Shown: positions 1 through 6,772, counted from the first letter of the stretch. The stretch: 25,046 nucleotides of DNA from Oscillospiraceae bacterium (GCA_017939025.1 JAGBAI010000075.1:1-25046); one strand, 5' to 3'. The notes: a model not told the origin generated them from the sequence alone. Program-made: numbers and translations.

Positions 1-140
1 GGACCGTCGTCCTCGACGGTCCGTCCGAAAATCCGACCTCAATGGGCGGATTTTCGGAATTTGTGCGGTGAATGATACGGAAAAATTGTCCATCGAGGCC
101 AATTTTTCCGGCGGACCGTCCAGAGGACGGTCCCTACGGT
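1..140. repeat. Partial MITE-like palindromic unit (right part), left end of window
   Basis: No gene. The stretch is a series of perfect or near-perfect hairpins: GGACCGTCG/CGACGGTCC at 1-22, CCGAAAATCCG/CGGATTTTCGG at 27-59, GGAAAAATTG/CAATTTTTCC at 79-111, and GGACCGTCC/GACGGTCC at 113-134. Bases 1-92 recur exactly at 24955-25046. Joined there, the unit would begin CCGTAGGGACCGTC and end GACGGTCCCTACGG, which are inverted terminal repeats. The copy here is therefore cut only by the window edge. The layout (short terminal inverted repeat, nested hairpins, no coding potential) fits a non-autonomous dispersed repeat. Mobility is inference. Confidence 0.75.
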
Positions 141-184
141 GGACAGTACGATAAACAGAAATTTACCACTTTTTCTAAAGTCTG

Positions 185-212
185 AAAGGGCGGAGCCAAA
201 GCTCCGCCCTTT
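185..212 (-). terminator. Hairpin terminator of the MarR/OhrR gene
   Basis: A perfect 12-bp stem (AAAGGGCGGAGC/GCTCCGCCCTTT) with a 4-nt loop starts 4 bases after the stop codon of the minus-strand regulator. Only three T follow on that strand, so termination may be modest. Confidence 0.7.
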
Positions 213-216
213 GATG

Positions 217-651
217 TTATGCGTTCCGGTTCAGGAATTTGTAAAGGGCCTGGTACAGTGCTCTTACTTCGTCTTTGTTCAGATTGACACACTTGACCAC
301 CTGCCCAGGGATGGTCACGGCCTGCTCTTTCATCTTTTCACCGTCCGGGGTGATTGTGACGATCAGATTCCGCTCGTCCTCACTGCTGCGCTTGCGGGTG
401 ATCAGACCCTTGGTTTCCAGCTTTTTCAGCAGGGGGGTGAGGGTGCCGGAATCCAGATACAGGATGTCGCCCAGTGCTTTGACATTGATGGATTTCTTCT
501 CCCACAGAACCAGCATGGTGATATATTGGGTATAAGTCAACCCCAGAGGATCCAGGTAGGGTTTGTATTCCTTGATCATTTCCCGGGCGCAGGCATAAAG
601 AGGAAAGCAGAGCTGATTTTCCAGTTTCAGAACATTGTAATTGTCATCCAT
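217..651 (-). CDS. MarR family transcriptional regulator, OhrR-type
   Basis: A 144-residue winged-helix DNA-binding protein of the MarR family. The text near the N-terminus (LENQLCFPLYA) and the recognition region (YLDSGTLTPLLKKLE) match the OhrR branch. The single N-terminal cysteine is residue 15, the position at which OhrR senses organic hydroperoxides by thiol oxidation. OhrR normally represses ohr, a peroxide reductase gene; no ohr gene lies in this window, so the target is unknown. Length is typical (about 140-150). The ATG at 651 is preceded by AGGAGA at a good distance. The gene is monocistronic here, with a hairpin directly after its stop, and is divergent from the alanine symporter gene. 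Family is secure; the OhrR subtype is likely; the regulated genes are not visible. Confidence 0.9.
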   Translation of the reverse strand: MDDNYNVLKLENQLCFPLYACAREMIKEYKPYLDPLGLTYTQYITMLVLWEKKSINVKALGDILYLDSGTLTPLLKKLETKGLITRKRSSEDERNLIVTITPDGEKMKEQAVTIPGQVVKCVNLNKDEVRALYQALYKFLNRNA

Positions 652-669
652 GGTTATCTCTCCTGTAGG

Positions 670-720
670 CTATAATTATGAGTATAGTGTAACACATTTT
701 TTCTTCAGATACAAGTAAAA
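670..720 (-). promoter_or_regulatory. Probable promoter of the MarR/OhrR gene
   Basis: On the minus strand a TTGTAT box is followed after 17 bp by TACACT, which carries an upstream TG (extended -10). It lies 30-60 bp before the start codon. The region is AT-rich and would also be the place for autoregulation, but I see no clean OhrR palindrome. Confidence 0.45.
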
Positions 721-797
721 GTTTGCGTTTTTGATAAATTGCGCACAACCGGAATCGCTGTAGTGGCACATAGCACAAATATCCGCCGTGGGGATAC

Positions 798-830
798 AGT
801 AATTTTTCTGTGGTGGACAGAAAAATTACT
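798..830. promoter_or_regulatory. Perfect 13-bp inverted repeat at the -35 of the symporter promoter
   Basis: AGTAATTTTTCTG at 798-810 is perfectly repeated inverted at 818-830, with a 7-nt spacer. Its right arm ends on the first base of the -35 hexamer (830-835). A symmetric site in that position could be an operator for a repressor or activator of the symporter gene. It could also be a hairpin remnant, since no gene ends here. The function is inferred from position only. Confidence 0.5.
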
Positions 831-858
831 TGCATTCTTTGCTGTAATTTAGTATGAT
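830..858 (+). promoter_or_regulatory. Sigma-A promoter of the alanine symporter gene
   Basis: TTGCAT (830-835), a 17-bp spacer and TATGAT (853-858) give a near-consensus promoter. It lies 33 bp before the chosen ATG at 892. The same two hexamers with the same spacing recur in front of the uridine phosphorylase gene. Confidence 0.8.
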
Positions 859-891
859 AAAGTGGACTCGAGAAAAGGGAGAGAAAATGAT

Positions 892-2322
892 ATGACTTTG
901 AATGAAATCGTAGGCTTTCTGAACGGAATTGCCTGGGGCCCCTGGATGCTGATTCTGCTGGTGGGCACCGGTGTGTACCTCAGCGTCCGCACCGGCTTCC
1001 TGCAGTTCCGGAAGTTCGGCTATGCCATGAAGAACACCATCGGCAAGATCTTCCGGAAGCAGGAAGCTGGCCATGGTGAAGTGACCCCCTTCCAGGCCAT
1101 GACCACGGCTCTGGCTGCAACAGTGGGTACCGGCAACATTGCCGGTGTTACCGGTGCCATCGCCGTTGGCGGCCCCGGTGCTGTTTTCTGGATGTGGATC
1201 TCCGCCCTGTTCGGCATGGTGACCAAGTATGCCGAGGTTGTGCTGGCTGTCCGTTACCGGGAGCGCAATGAAAAGGGCGACTACGTCGGCGGACCCATGT
1301 ACTACATCAAGAACGGTCTGGGCGAAAAGTGGAACTGGCTGGCAGTCTGCTTCAGCCTGCTGGGCGCTCTGGCTGCCTTTGGCATCGGCAACATGACCCA
1401 GGTCAATACCATTGCCGGTTCCATCAACAATGCCATCAATGCCTTCGGCGGCAATACCGCAGCAACGACCTTCCAGTTCTTTGGTCAGAGTGTGCCGGTT
1501 TCCAGCATGGTCATCGGTATGCTGGTGGCTGTTATCGTGGCCCTGGTGCTCTTTGGCGGCATCAAGCGCATCGGTTCTGTCACTGAGAAGCTGGTGCCTG
1601 TGATGGCAGCCATTTACATTGTCTGCGCTCTGGCGGTTGTATTTACCAATATCGGTTCTCTGGGTAAGGTCTTTGGTATGATCTTCCAGGGTGCCTTCAA
1701 TGCGGAAGCTGCCCTGGGCGGTGCCTTCGGTATCACCATTATGACCACCATCCAGAAGGGCGTGGGCCGCGGTGTGTTCTCCAACGAGGCCGGCCTGGGC
1801 TCTGCCCCCATGGCTCACGCTGCTACCTCTGAGACCGACCCTGTGAAGCAGGGTATGTACGGCATCTTCGAAGTGTTCATGGACACCATCGTCATCTGCA
1901 CCCTGACAGCTCTGACCCTGCTGTGCGGTGTGGAGGCTGGTGTGGATATCACCTGGGGTGCCAGCGCTGGCTCTGAGCTCATCGCCGCTGCCTTCTCCAC
2001 CGTGTTCGGCGGCCAGATCGGCAGCATGATCATCGCTGTGGGCATTGGTCTGTTCGCCCTGTCCACCATCCTCAGCTGGTCCCTGTACGGCAGCCGCTGC
2101 TGCGAGTTCCTTTTCGGCACCAAGGCTGTGCCTGTGTATCAGGTAATTTTCGTCTTTGTGATCATTATCGGCGCAACCCTGGAACTGGAACTGGTGTGGA
2201 ACATTGCCGACACCCTCAACGGCTTCATGGCCATCCCCAACCTGATTGCCCTGCTGGGCCTCAGCGGTGTTGTGGTGAAGCTGACCAAGAACTATTTCGA
2301 CAAGGAAAAACTTGCCGATTGA
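892..2322 (+). CDS. Sodium:alanine symporter family protein (AGCS)
   Basis: A 476-residue inner-membrane protein that imports alanine or glycine with Na+ (AgcS/AlsT family). The family signature is clear in GTGNIAGVTGAIAVGG followed by PGAVFWMW, and again in VFSNEAGLGSAPMAHAA; about ten hydrophobic segments run through the chain. Length is normal for the family. The frame is open upstream to a GTG at 862, but that codon lies in the promoter-to-RBS zone. The ATG at 892 has AGGGAGA about nine bases before it and starts the protein at MTLNEIVGFLNG, which fits family members. It is a single-gene unit with its own promoter and is followed by a terminator-like hairpin chain. The exact amino acid carried cannot be read from sequence. 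Confidence 0.95.
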   Translation: MTLNEIVGFLNGIAWGPWMLILLVGTGVYLSVRTGFLQFRKFGYAMKNTIGKIFRKQEAGHGEVTPFQAMTTALAATVGTGNIAGVTGAIAVGGPGAVFWMWISALFGMVTKYAEVVLAVRYRERNEKGDYVGGPMYYIKNGLGEKWNWLAVCFSLLGALAAFGIGNMTQVNTIAGSINNAINAFGGNTAATTFQFFGQSVPVSSMVIGMLVAVIVALVLFGGIKRIGSVTEKLVPVMAAIYIVCALAVVFTNIGSLGKVFGMIFQGAFNAEAALGGAFGITIMTTIQKGVGRGVFSNEAGLGSAPMAHAATSETDPVKQGMYGIFEVFMDTIVICTLTALTLLCGVEAGVDITWGASAGSELIAAAFSTVFGGQIGSMIIAVGIGLFALSTILSWSLYGSRCCEFLFGTKAVPVYQVIFVFVIIIGATLELELVWNIADTLNGFMAIPNLIALLGLSGVVVKLTKNYFDKEKLAD

Positions 2323-2327
2323 GTGAA

Positions 2328-2351
2328 AACAGCCGCCGGAAGGCGGCTGTT
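2328..2351 (+). terminator. First copy of a duplicated terminator hairpin after the symporter gene
   Basis: A 10-bp stem (AACAGCCGCC/GGCGGCTGTT) with a GGAA tetraloop begins 5 bases after the symporter stop. It lacks a T-tract because CAGCTTG follows at once. The same 24 bases recur at 2553-2576, where TTTT follows. Confidence 0.75.
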
Positions 2352-2559
2352 CAGCTTGTCGAAAAAGGCCTACGGCCTTTTTCGCCAGTTTTTGCAGTCT
2401 GCTGCGCGCATAATTTGTTCGTCTTCGACGAACAAATTCCACACTTGCAGCCTGAGAAGTATTTTGTGTCAGGTACACGCCCTGACACAAAATGTTTTAG
2501 ATTTTGTTTTTCGCTTACGCGAAAAATTCTGCGAAGCTTTTTCTACAGTCTGAACAGCC
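2345..2559. repeat. Chain of hairpins between two identical terminators
   Basis: The interval carries no credible gene but a run of perfect hairpins: 2360-2384 (11-bp stem, 3-nt loop), 2412-2438 (12-bp stem, TTC loop), 2461-2493 (13-bp stem) and 2507-2526 (8-bp stem, TTAC loop). The edges GGCTGTTCAG (2345-2354) and CTGAACAGCC (2550-2559) are perfect inverted repeats, so the whole could also close as one multibranched structure. With the identical terminators on both sides it resembles an insertion into a terminator with duplication of the target. Its function is unknown; a structured RNA or a hairpin repeat are both possible. Confidence 0.65.
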
Positions 2560-2580
2560 GCCGGAAGGCGGCTGTTTTTT
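2553..2580 (+). terminator. Second, functional-looking copy of the terminator
   Basis: The same 10-bp stem with GGAA loop as at 2328-2351, here followed by a T-run, so it is a good intrinsic terminator for the symporter transcript. Confidence 0.85.
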
Positions 2581-2581
2581 A

Positions 2582-2704
2582 TAGTTAGGAATGAGGAGTG
2601 AGAAATGATCCATTGTTTATAATTTGAAATCATATTAAAGAAGCTAAAGTTTCGTATTGACAGCCAACATAAACATAGATAGAATCTGCCTAACTCCTAA
2701 CTCC
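2582..2704. repeat. Possible degenerate repeat with imperfect inverted ends
   Basis: TAGTTAGGAATGAGGAGTGA at 2582-2601 is loosely mirrored by CCTAACTCCTAACTCC at 2689-2704. The interior is AT-rich and has no gene. This looks like the worn remains of a small dispersed element; the evidence is weak. A promoter for the next gene lies inside it. Confidence 0.3.
2657..2685 (+). promoter_or_regulatory. Distal candidate promoter of the uridine phosphorylase gene
   Basis: TTGACA (2657-2662), 17 bp, TAGAAT (2680-2685). It is a near-consensus match about 100 bp before the start codon and lies upstream of a second promoter. Confidence 0.5.
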
Positions 2705-2724
2705 ACACTTATAAAACTCCATGC

Positions 2725-2753
2725 TTGCATTATCCGCACATCTGTGTTATGAT
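2725..2753 (+). promoter_or_regulatory. Proximal promoter of the uridine phosphorylase gene
   Basis: TTGCAT (2725-2730), 17 bp, TATGAT (2748-2753). The leader is short (about 28 bases) with AAAGGGTGG before the ATG. Confidence 0.75.
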
Positions 2754-2787
2754 GTGTTTATTAAATTTGCACAAAAGGGTGGTTCTT

Positions 2788-3558
2788 ATGCAAGATATCG
2801 GTATGCAATTTCACATTCGCTGCGTCGAGGGGGACGTGGGCCGTTATGTGTTCCTGCCCGGCGATCCCGGCCGCTGTGAGGCCATTGCCGCACACTTTGA
2901 TAACCCGGTACATATCGGTATGAACCGGGAGTACAACATCTATACCGGTACCCTGCTGGGTGAAAAGGTCAGCGTCTGCTCCACCGGCATCGGCGGCCCC
3001 TCCGCCTCCATTGCCATGGAAGAATTGGCAGCCATTGGCGCGGATACCTTCATCCGTGTGGGTACCTGCGGCGGCATCGCCATGGATGTTTGTCCCGGTG
3101 ACGTGGTGGTGGCTTCCGGTGCCATCCGCTTTGAGCATACCTCTTTGGAATATGCCCCCATCGAATTCCCGGCAGTGGCAGACTTTGACATCACCGCTGC
3201 CCTGAAAGCAGCCGGTGAGGAGCTGGGCTACCGTACCCATGTGGGCGTTGTTCAGTGCAAGGACTCCTTCTACGGCCAGCACAGCCCGGAGAAGTCTCCT
3301 GTTTATTATGAACTGCTGCAGAAATGGGAGAGCTGGAAGCGCCTGGGCGTCAAGGCCAGTGAGATGGAATCTTCCGCCCTGTTCGTGGTGGCAGCGGCTC
3401 TGGGTGTCCGCTGCGGCAGCTGCTTCCACGCCGTGTGGAACCAGGAGCGGGAGAAGGCAGGTCTGTTCATGGAAATGACTGAGGATACCTCCGGTGCCAT
3501 CAAAGTGGGTATCGAGGCCATGAAGCGCCTCATTGCGGCAGATTTGGCAAAGAAATAA
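2788..3558 (+). CDS. udp: Nucleoside phosphorylase, probably uridine phosphorylase
   Basis: A 256-residue cytosolic enzyme of the PNP/UDP family that splits a nucleoside with phosphate into base and (deoxy)ribose-1-phosphate. The phosphate-binding opening [10 protein letters not shown], the glycine segment RVGTCGGI and the ribose-binding [11 protein letters not shown] near residues 190-200 are all present. The segment [12 protein letters not shown] is typical of Firmicute uridine phosphorylases, so uridine or deoxyuridine is the likelier substrate. Adenosine or inosine cannot be excluded. Length matches the family (about 250). An upstream extension to 2725 would start inside the promoter; the ATG at 2788 follows AAAGGGTGG and is preferred. 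The gene stands alone, with two possible promoters, and is convergent with the thioesterase operon. Confidence 0.9.
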   Translation: MQDIGMQFHIRCVEGDVGRYVFLPGDPGRCEAIAAHFDNPVHIGMNREYNIYTGTLLGEKVSVCSTGIGGPSASIAMEELAAIGADTFIRVGTCGGIAMDVCPGDVVVASGAIRFEHTSLEYAPIEFPAVADFDITAALKAAGEELGYRTHVGVVQCKDSFYGQHSPEKSPVYYELLQKWESWKRLGVKASEMESSALFVVAAALGVRCGSCFHAVWNQEREKAGLFMEMTEDTSGAIKVGIEAMKRLIAADLAKK

Positions 3559-3586
3559 AAAATGGCGCACTCACACGAGTGCGCCA
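3555..3586 (-). terminator. Terminator of the thioesterase operon, shared with udp
   Basis: TGGCGCACTC/GAGTGCGCCA forms a 10-bp stem with an ACAC loop. On the minus strand it is followed by TTTTTTATT, a strong T-tract. It sits between convergent genes and may also slow transcripts from udp. Confidence 0.85.
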
Positions 3587-3591
3587 AACTG

Positions 3592-3912
3592 TTACTGTTC
3601 CAGATACTGAACAAAACCCAGCGTCATATAGTCTAAGTACACATGCTTATCGGGGGTCTTGCCCATGGTGACACGGTGGCAGTGAACCTCCCAGACTGGC
3701 TGGCCCTGCAGTTCCGTCTTGGTGATCTCGAAAACGTGGTTCCAGCTGCGGCCCTCCATGTACTTGGGGGAGCGGAGGAAGCGGATCAGCTCCAGACGGC
3801 GGAAATTGAAGGTGGGGAAGGCGTTCTTGATGCAGGCTTCAAAGAGCTGCTCTGCGTCCCGGACGCTGCCCTGCTCAAAGGTGCTGCGGATCATGGCTCC
3901 GTAATCTTGCAT
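3592..3912 (-). CDS. Conserved-looking hypothetical protein, 106 residues
   Basis: I do not recognise this protein. It is soluble, without signal peptide or membrane segment, rich in aromatic and charged residues (FNFRRLELIRFLR, KTELQGQPVWEVHCH). The pattern alternates helix-like N-terminal half with a possible beta-rich C-terminal half. The ATG at 3912 has AAGGAGG seven bases upstream, one of the best ribosome sites in the window, so the gene is real. It begins 12 bases after the stop of the thioesterase gene and its ribosome site overlaps that stop, so the two are probably co-transcribed. The coupling suggests a related role, but no function can be named. Confidence 0.75.
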   Translation of the reverse strand: MQDYGAMIRSTFEQGSVRDAEQLFEACIKNAFPTFNFRRLELIRFLRSPKYMEGRSWNHVFEITKTELQGQPVWEVHCHRVTMGKTPDKHVYLDYMTLGFVQYLEQ

Positions 3913-3924
3913 AGGGATACCTCC

Positions 3925-4311
3925 TTATAACTTGTTATAGGCTTTTTCCAGGAATTTCTGGGAATTGACGATGACCCGCTTGTGGGTGCCCCGTCCGATC
4001 TCGCCGGCTTCGTCGAAGGCTTTGACGGCGAAGGTGATGACCTTGCCTTCCACAGCGGTGACCTCTGCCTCGGCCCGGACATCCAGACCCACAGGGGTTG
4101 CGGAGATGTGCTCAATATTCAATGCGGTGCCCACGGTGGTCTGATTTTCGCCAAGGGCTTCCGTAATAGCCTCGCAGGCGGCGCCCTCCATCAGAGCCAC
4201 CATGCAGGGGGTGGCGTAAACCAGCAGATCGCCGGAGCCCACTTCCTTTGCGGTGTCCTCCCGCTCGGCGGTGGTGTAGACTTCGGCTTTCATACCGACA
4301 GTGATTTCCAT
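3925..4311 (-). CDS. Hotdog-fold thioesterase, FlK-like family
   Basis: A 128-residue protein resembling the FlK (fluoroacetyl-CoA thioesterase)-like hotdog family, which hydrolyses or binds acyl-CoA esters. The expected core is visible: YATPCMVALMEGAACEAI with the acidic residue, then VGTALNIEHISATPVG with the histidine of the usual Thr/Glu/His set, and the beta strands up to GRGTHKRVIVN near the end. Fluoroacetate itself is unlikely to be the substrate; most homologues have no assigned substrate. The frame is open up to 4416, but the ATG at 4311 gives the family-like start MEITVGMKAEV and has AAAGG before it. The gene leads a two-gene operon with the 106-residue unknown and is divergent from pncB. 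Confidence 0.8.
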   Translation of the reverse strand: MEITVGMKAEVYTTAEREDTAKEVGSGDLLVYATPCMVALMEGAACEAITEALGENQTTVGTALNIEHISATPVGLDVRAEAEVTAVEGKVITFAVKAFDEAGEIGRGTHKRVIVNSQKFLEKAYNKL

Positions 4312-4335
4312 ATGTATCACGACCTTTTTTCTTTT

Positions 4336-4364
4336 ACTATACCCGAAATTTTGGGCAGTGTCAA
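4336..4364 (-). promoter_or_regulatory. Promoter of the thioesterase operon
   Basis: On the minus strand TTGACA (4364-4359), 17 bp, TATAGT (4341-4336). It is close to consensus and 25 bp from the start codon. Confidence 0.85.
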
Positions 4365-4393
4365 CGAAAAAAAGAAATGCAAATACAGCTGTC

Positions 4394-4438
4394 TTGTCAA
4401 TGAAACTACTTGCCATTCTGACAAAAATACAGTATAAT
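4394..4438 (+). promoter_or_regulatory. Promoter of pncB with a flanking inverted repeat
   Basis: TTGCCA (4410-4415), 17 bp, TATAAT (4433-4438). TTGTCA at 4394-4399 and TGACAA at 4419-4424 form an inverted pair across the -35, a possible operator for a niacin- or NAD-responsive repressor. The promoter is well supported; the operator is a guess. Confidence 0.7.
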
Positions 4439-4468
4439 CTTACTATCTATCAATATGAGGTGACTGTT

Positions 4469-5920
4469 ATGGTTATCAACGACAAACTCAATTTCACCAT
4501 GCTTTGCGATTTCTACGAGCTGACCATGAGCCAGGGCTATTTTTCCACCGGCTACAAGGATCGAATCGCCTATTTCGACCTGTTCTTCCGGCGCTGCCCC
4601 GATGGCGGCGGCTTTGCCATTGCTGCCGGTCTGGAGCAGATCATCCAGTATATCCAGGAACTGCATTTTGATCCCGAGGATATCGAATACCTCCGGGGAA
4701 GAAATCTGTTCAGTGAGGAATTCCTCAGCTATCTGGCAAACTTCAAGTTTACCGGCGACATCTGGGCCGTTCCCGAGGGTACGCCCATGTTCCCCAATGA
4801 GCCCATCATCACCGTCCGTGCTCCCGCCATTGAGGCCCAGCTGATCGAGACCTACCTGCTGCTGTGCATCAACCACCAGAGCCTCATCGCCACCAAGGCT
4901 AACCGTGTGGTTCGGGCTGCCGAGGGCCGTACCGTTCTGGAATTCGGTTCCCGCCGTGCCCAGGGCCCCGATGCTGCCATTCTGGGTGCCCGTGCTGCCT
5001 ACATCGGCGGCTGCCACGGTACTGCCTGCACCATCTCTGACCAGATGTTCGGCGTCAAGGCCGGCGGCACCATGGCCCATGCCTGGGTTCAGATGTTTGA
5101 CAGCGAATACGAAGCCTTCAAGGCATACGTCGAAATGTATCCCAACAATGCCACCTTGCTGGTGGACACCTACAACACCCTGAAGTCCGGTGTGCCCAAT
5201 GCCATCCGTGCCTTCAATGAAGTTCTGAAACCTAAGGGCATTACCAAGTGCGGCATCCGTCTGGACTCCGGCGACATGGCTTATCTGACCCAGAAGGCCC
5301 GGAAAATGCTGGACGATGCCGGCTGGACGGAATGCCAGATCTCCGTTTCCAACTCTCTGGACGAGTACATCATCCGGGATCTGCTGCGGCAGGATGCCAA
5401 GATCGACCTGTTCGGCGTTGGTGAGCGGCTGATCACCGCCCGGAGTGAGCCTGTTTTCGGCGGCGTGTACAAGCTGGTGGCTGTGGAAAACAATGACGGC
5501 ACCGTGACCCCCAAGATCAAGATCTCCGAGAACGTGGCCAAGATCACCAACCCCCACTACAAGAAGCTCTACCGCTTCTTCGGCAACGACACCGGTAAGG
5601 CCATTGCCGACTACCTGGCCATTTACAACGAGACCATCGACGACAGCAAGGACATGGAGATCTTCGATCCCGATGCCACCTGGAAGCGGAAGAATGTTTA
5701 TAACTTCACCGCCAAGGAGCTGCAGGTGCCTATTTTCGTCAAGGGTGAGCTGGTCTACGAAATGCCCACACTGGAAGAAATCCGCACCTACTGCGCCCAG
5801 CAGGTGGATACCCTGTGGGACGAGGTCAAGCGCTTTGACAATCCCCAGACCTATTATGTGGATCTGAGCCAGAAGCTGTGGGACATCAAGTACGGCCTGC
5901 TGGAGAAGAATGCAAAGTAA
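4469..5920 (+). CDS. pncB: Nicotinate phosphoribosyltransferase
   Basis: A 483-residue cytosolic enzyme of the NAPRTase family that joins nicotinate to PRPP, using ATP, to give nicotinate mononucleotide for NAD salvage. Recognisable parts are DFYELTMSQGYF near the N-terminus, LEFGSRRAQGPDAA, GTACTISDQMFGVKAGGTMAHAWVQMF, and the catalytic-barrel segment GIRLDSGDMAYL. Length fits the bacterial enzyme. The frame extends back to 4301, but the ATG at 4469 follows TGAGGTGA and lies 31 bases after the -10 box, so it is the start. The next gene overlaps its last 11 bases, which suggests translational coupling to a small membrane protein. Confidence 0.95.
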   Translation: MVINDKLNFTMLCDFYELTMSQGYFSTGYKDRIAYFDLFFRRCPDGGGFAIAAGLEQIIQYIQELHFDPEDIEYLRGRNLFSEEFLSYLANFKFTGDIWAVPEGTPMFPNEPIITVRAPAIEAQLIETYLLLCINHQSLIATKANRVVRAAEGRTVLEFGSRRAQGPDAAILGARAAYIGGCHGTACTISDQMFGVKAGGTMAHAWVQMFDSEYEAFKAYVEMYPNNATLLVDTYNTLKSGVPNAIRAFNEVLKPKGITKCGIRLDSGDMAYLTQKARKMLDDAGWTECQISVSNSLDEYIIRDLLRQDAKIDLFGVGERLITARSEPVFGGVYKLVAVENNDGTVTPKIKISENVAKITNPHYKKLYRFFGNDTGKAIADYLAIYNETIDDSKDMEIFDPDATWKRKNVYNFTAKELQVPIFVKGELVYEMPTLEEIRTYCAQQVDTLWDEVKRFDNPQTYYVDLSQKLWDIKYGLLEKNAK

Positions 5921-6413
5921 ACGCACACCGGCAGCCAATATGGCTTTGGGCGGCATCCTGGCTGCCCTTGCGGTGGTGATCATGTCCCTGGGGACACTAA
6001 TCCCGGTGGCTACTTATGTGTGCCCCATGCTGTGCTGCCTGATTCTGGAAGTGGTTCGGAAGGTAAGCGGCAGCCGCATTGCCTGGGCCTGGTATGGGGC
6101 TGTGGCGATTCTGGGGCTGCTGATGGCACCGGATAAGGAAGCGGCTGCGGTCTTTGCTGCCCTGGGCTATTATCCCATTCTCAAGCCCAGGCTGGACAGG
6201 ACAAAAGGGAAGTGGCTGTGGAAGCTGCTGCTGTTCAACGCAGTGGTGCTTGCCCTTTACTGGATGCTGATGCACCTGTTTGGCTTTGACCGGATCGCGG
6301 CGGAATTCGCGGAAATGGGTGTGCTCATGACGGTGGTAACCTTGCTGCTGGGCAATGTGACTTTTTTCCTACTGGACCGGCTGCTGAGCATGAAATTCAG
6401 AAAAAGAAGATGA
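5910..6413 (+). CDS. Small six-helix membrane protein coupled to pncB
   Basis: A 167-residue integral membrane protein that I cannot place in a named family. Hydrophobic segments lie at about residues 11-29, 32-49, 57-72, 76-92, 103-122 and 137-157, with positive charges at the ends (QSKRTP, KFRKRR). Size and six-helix plan resemble the substrate-binding S components of ECF vitamin transporters, but I see no diagnostic motif. It starts inside pncB (11-base overlap; GGAG a few bases upstream), so both are made from one mRNA. A role in niacin uptake or NAD precursor handling is plausible from position only. Confidence 0.85.
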   Translation: MQSKRTPAANMALGGILAALAVVIMSLGTLIPVATYVCPMLCCLILEVVRKVSGSRIAWAWYGAVAILGLLMAPDKEAAAVFAALGYYPILKPRLDRTKGKWLWKLLLFNAVVLALYWMLMHLFGFDRIAAEFAEMGVLMTVVTLLLGNVTFFLLDRLLSMKFRKRR

Positions 6414-6416
6414 AAC

Positions 6417-6437
6417 GGGCGGGCCTTGTGCCCGCCC
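6417..6437 (+). other. GC-rich hairpin between the membrane protein and the GIY-YIG gene
   Basis: GGGCGGGC/GCCCGCCC, 8-bp stem with 5-nt loop, directly after the stop at 6413. No T-tract follows, so it is more likely a transcript-stabilising or attenuating hairpin than a full terminator. Confidence 0.5.
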
Positions 6438-6454
6438 TGTGATTTGGAGGGTGT

Positions 6455-6721
6455 ATGGAATCTGTCTGGTATTTGTATATGCTCCGGTGCCGGGACGGAT
6501 CTTTGTACACCGGAATCACCACCGATGTGGAAAAGCGCTTCGGGCAGCACAGCGCCGGAAAAGGTGCCAAATACACCCGGGGAAGAGGGCCCCTGGAGCT
6601 GGTGTACCGGGAGGAATGCGGGAGCCACTCCGAGGCACTGAAACGGGAGCTGGAAATCAAGGCCCTGCCCCGGGAGAAGAAGCTGAGATTGATCATACAG
6701 ATGGAAATTAGCGAAAGCTAA
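6455..6721 (+). CDS. GIY-YIG nuclease superfamily protein (UPF0213/YhbQ type)
   Basis: An 88-residue single-domain GIY-YIG protein. The two halves of the signature are WYLYMLRCRDGSLYTGIT near the N-terminus and KYTRGRGPLELVY at about residues 39-51. The conserved Arg (KRFGQH) and Glu (ALKRELEIK) also appear, so it may be catalytically competent. Small members such as YhbQ/YazA are linked to DNA handling, but their cellular role is poorly known. The ATG at 6455 follows TTGGAGGG. The gene probably reads from the pncB operon. Its last 14 bases form the first TTAG-N6-CTAA palindrome of the iron locus, so its stop codon lies inside a regulatory site. Confidence 0.9.
   Translation: MESVWYLYMLRCRDGSLYTGITTDVEKRFGQHSAGKGAKYTRGRGPLELVYREECGSHSEALKRELEIKALPREKKLRLIIQMEISES
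6708..6721. promoter_or_regulatory. feo palindrome 1 (TTAG-N6-CTAA)
   Basis: TTAGCGAAAGCTAA: perfect TTAGC/GCTAA palindrome, 10 bases upstream of the feoA -35 hexamer. It matches two further sites at 6773 and 7065 in the same locus. Likely an operator for a metal-dependent repressor of the DtxR/IdeR type; this is inferred from repetition and gene context. Confidence 0.5.
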
Positions 6722-6731
6722 CGAATGTGCC

Positions 6732-6760
6732 TTGACAAATTGCCGGGGGAGTGGTATCAT
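6732..6760 (+). promoter_or_regulatory. Promoter of feoA
   Basis: TTGACA (6732-6737), 17 bp, TATCAT (6755-6760). It lies between palindromes 1 and 2, a geometry that would allow tight repression. Confidence 0.85.
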
Positions 6761-6772
6761 TATTCCAGAAGA

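Noticed and set aside
139..675. 178-codon plus-strand frame opposite the MarR gene
   Set aside because: Starts at a GTG inside repeat DNA and is antisense to a well-supported regulator.
826..2490. 554-codon open frame on the minus strand across the symporter gene
   Set aside because: It is antisense to a clearly conserved transporter, is full of His/Gln/Gly/Asp runs with no family pattern, and has no ribosome site.
4406..5983. 525-codon open frame on the minus strand across pncB
   Set aside because: Shadow frame opposite a conserved enzyme, made possible by the codon bias of the real gene; no domain or start signal.
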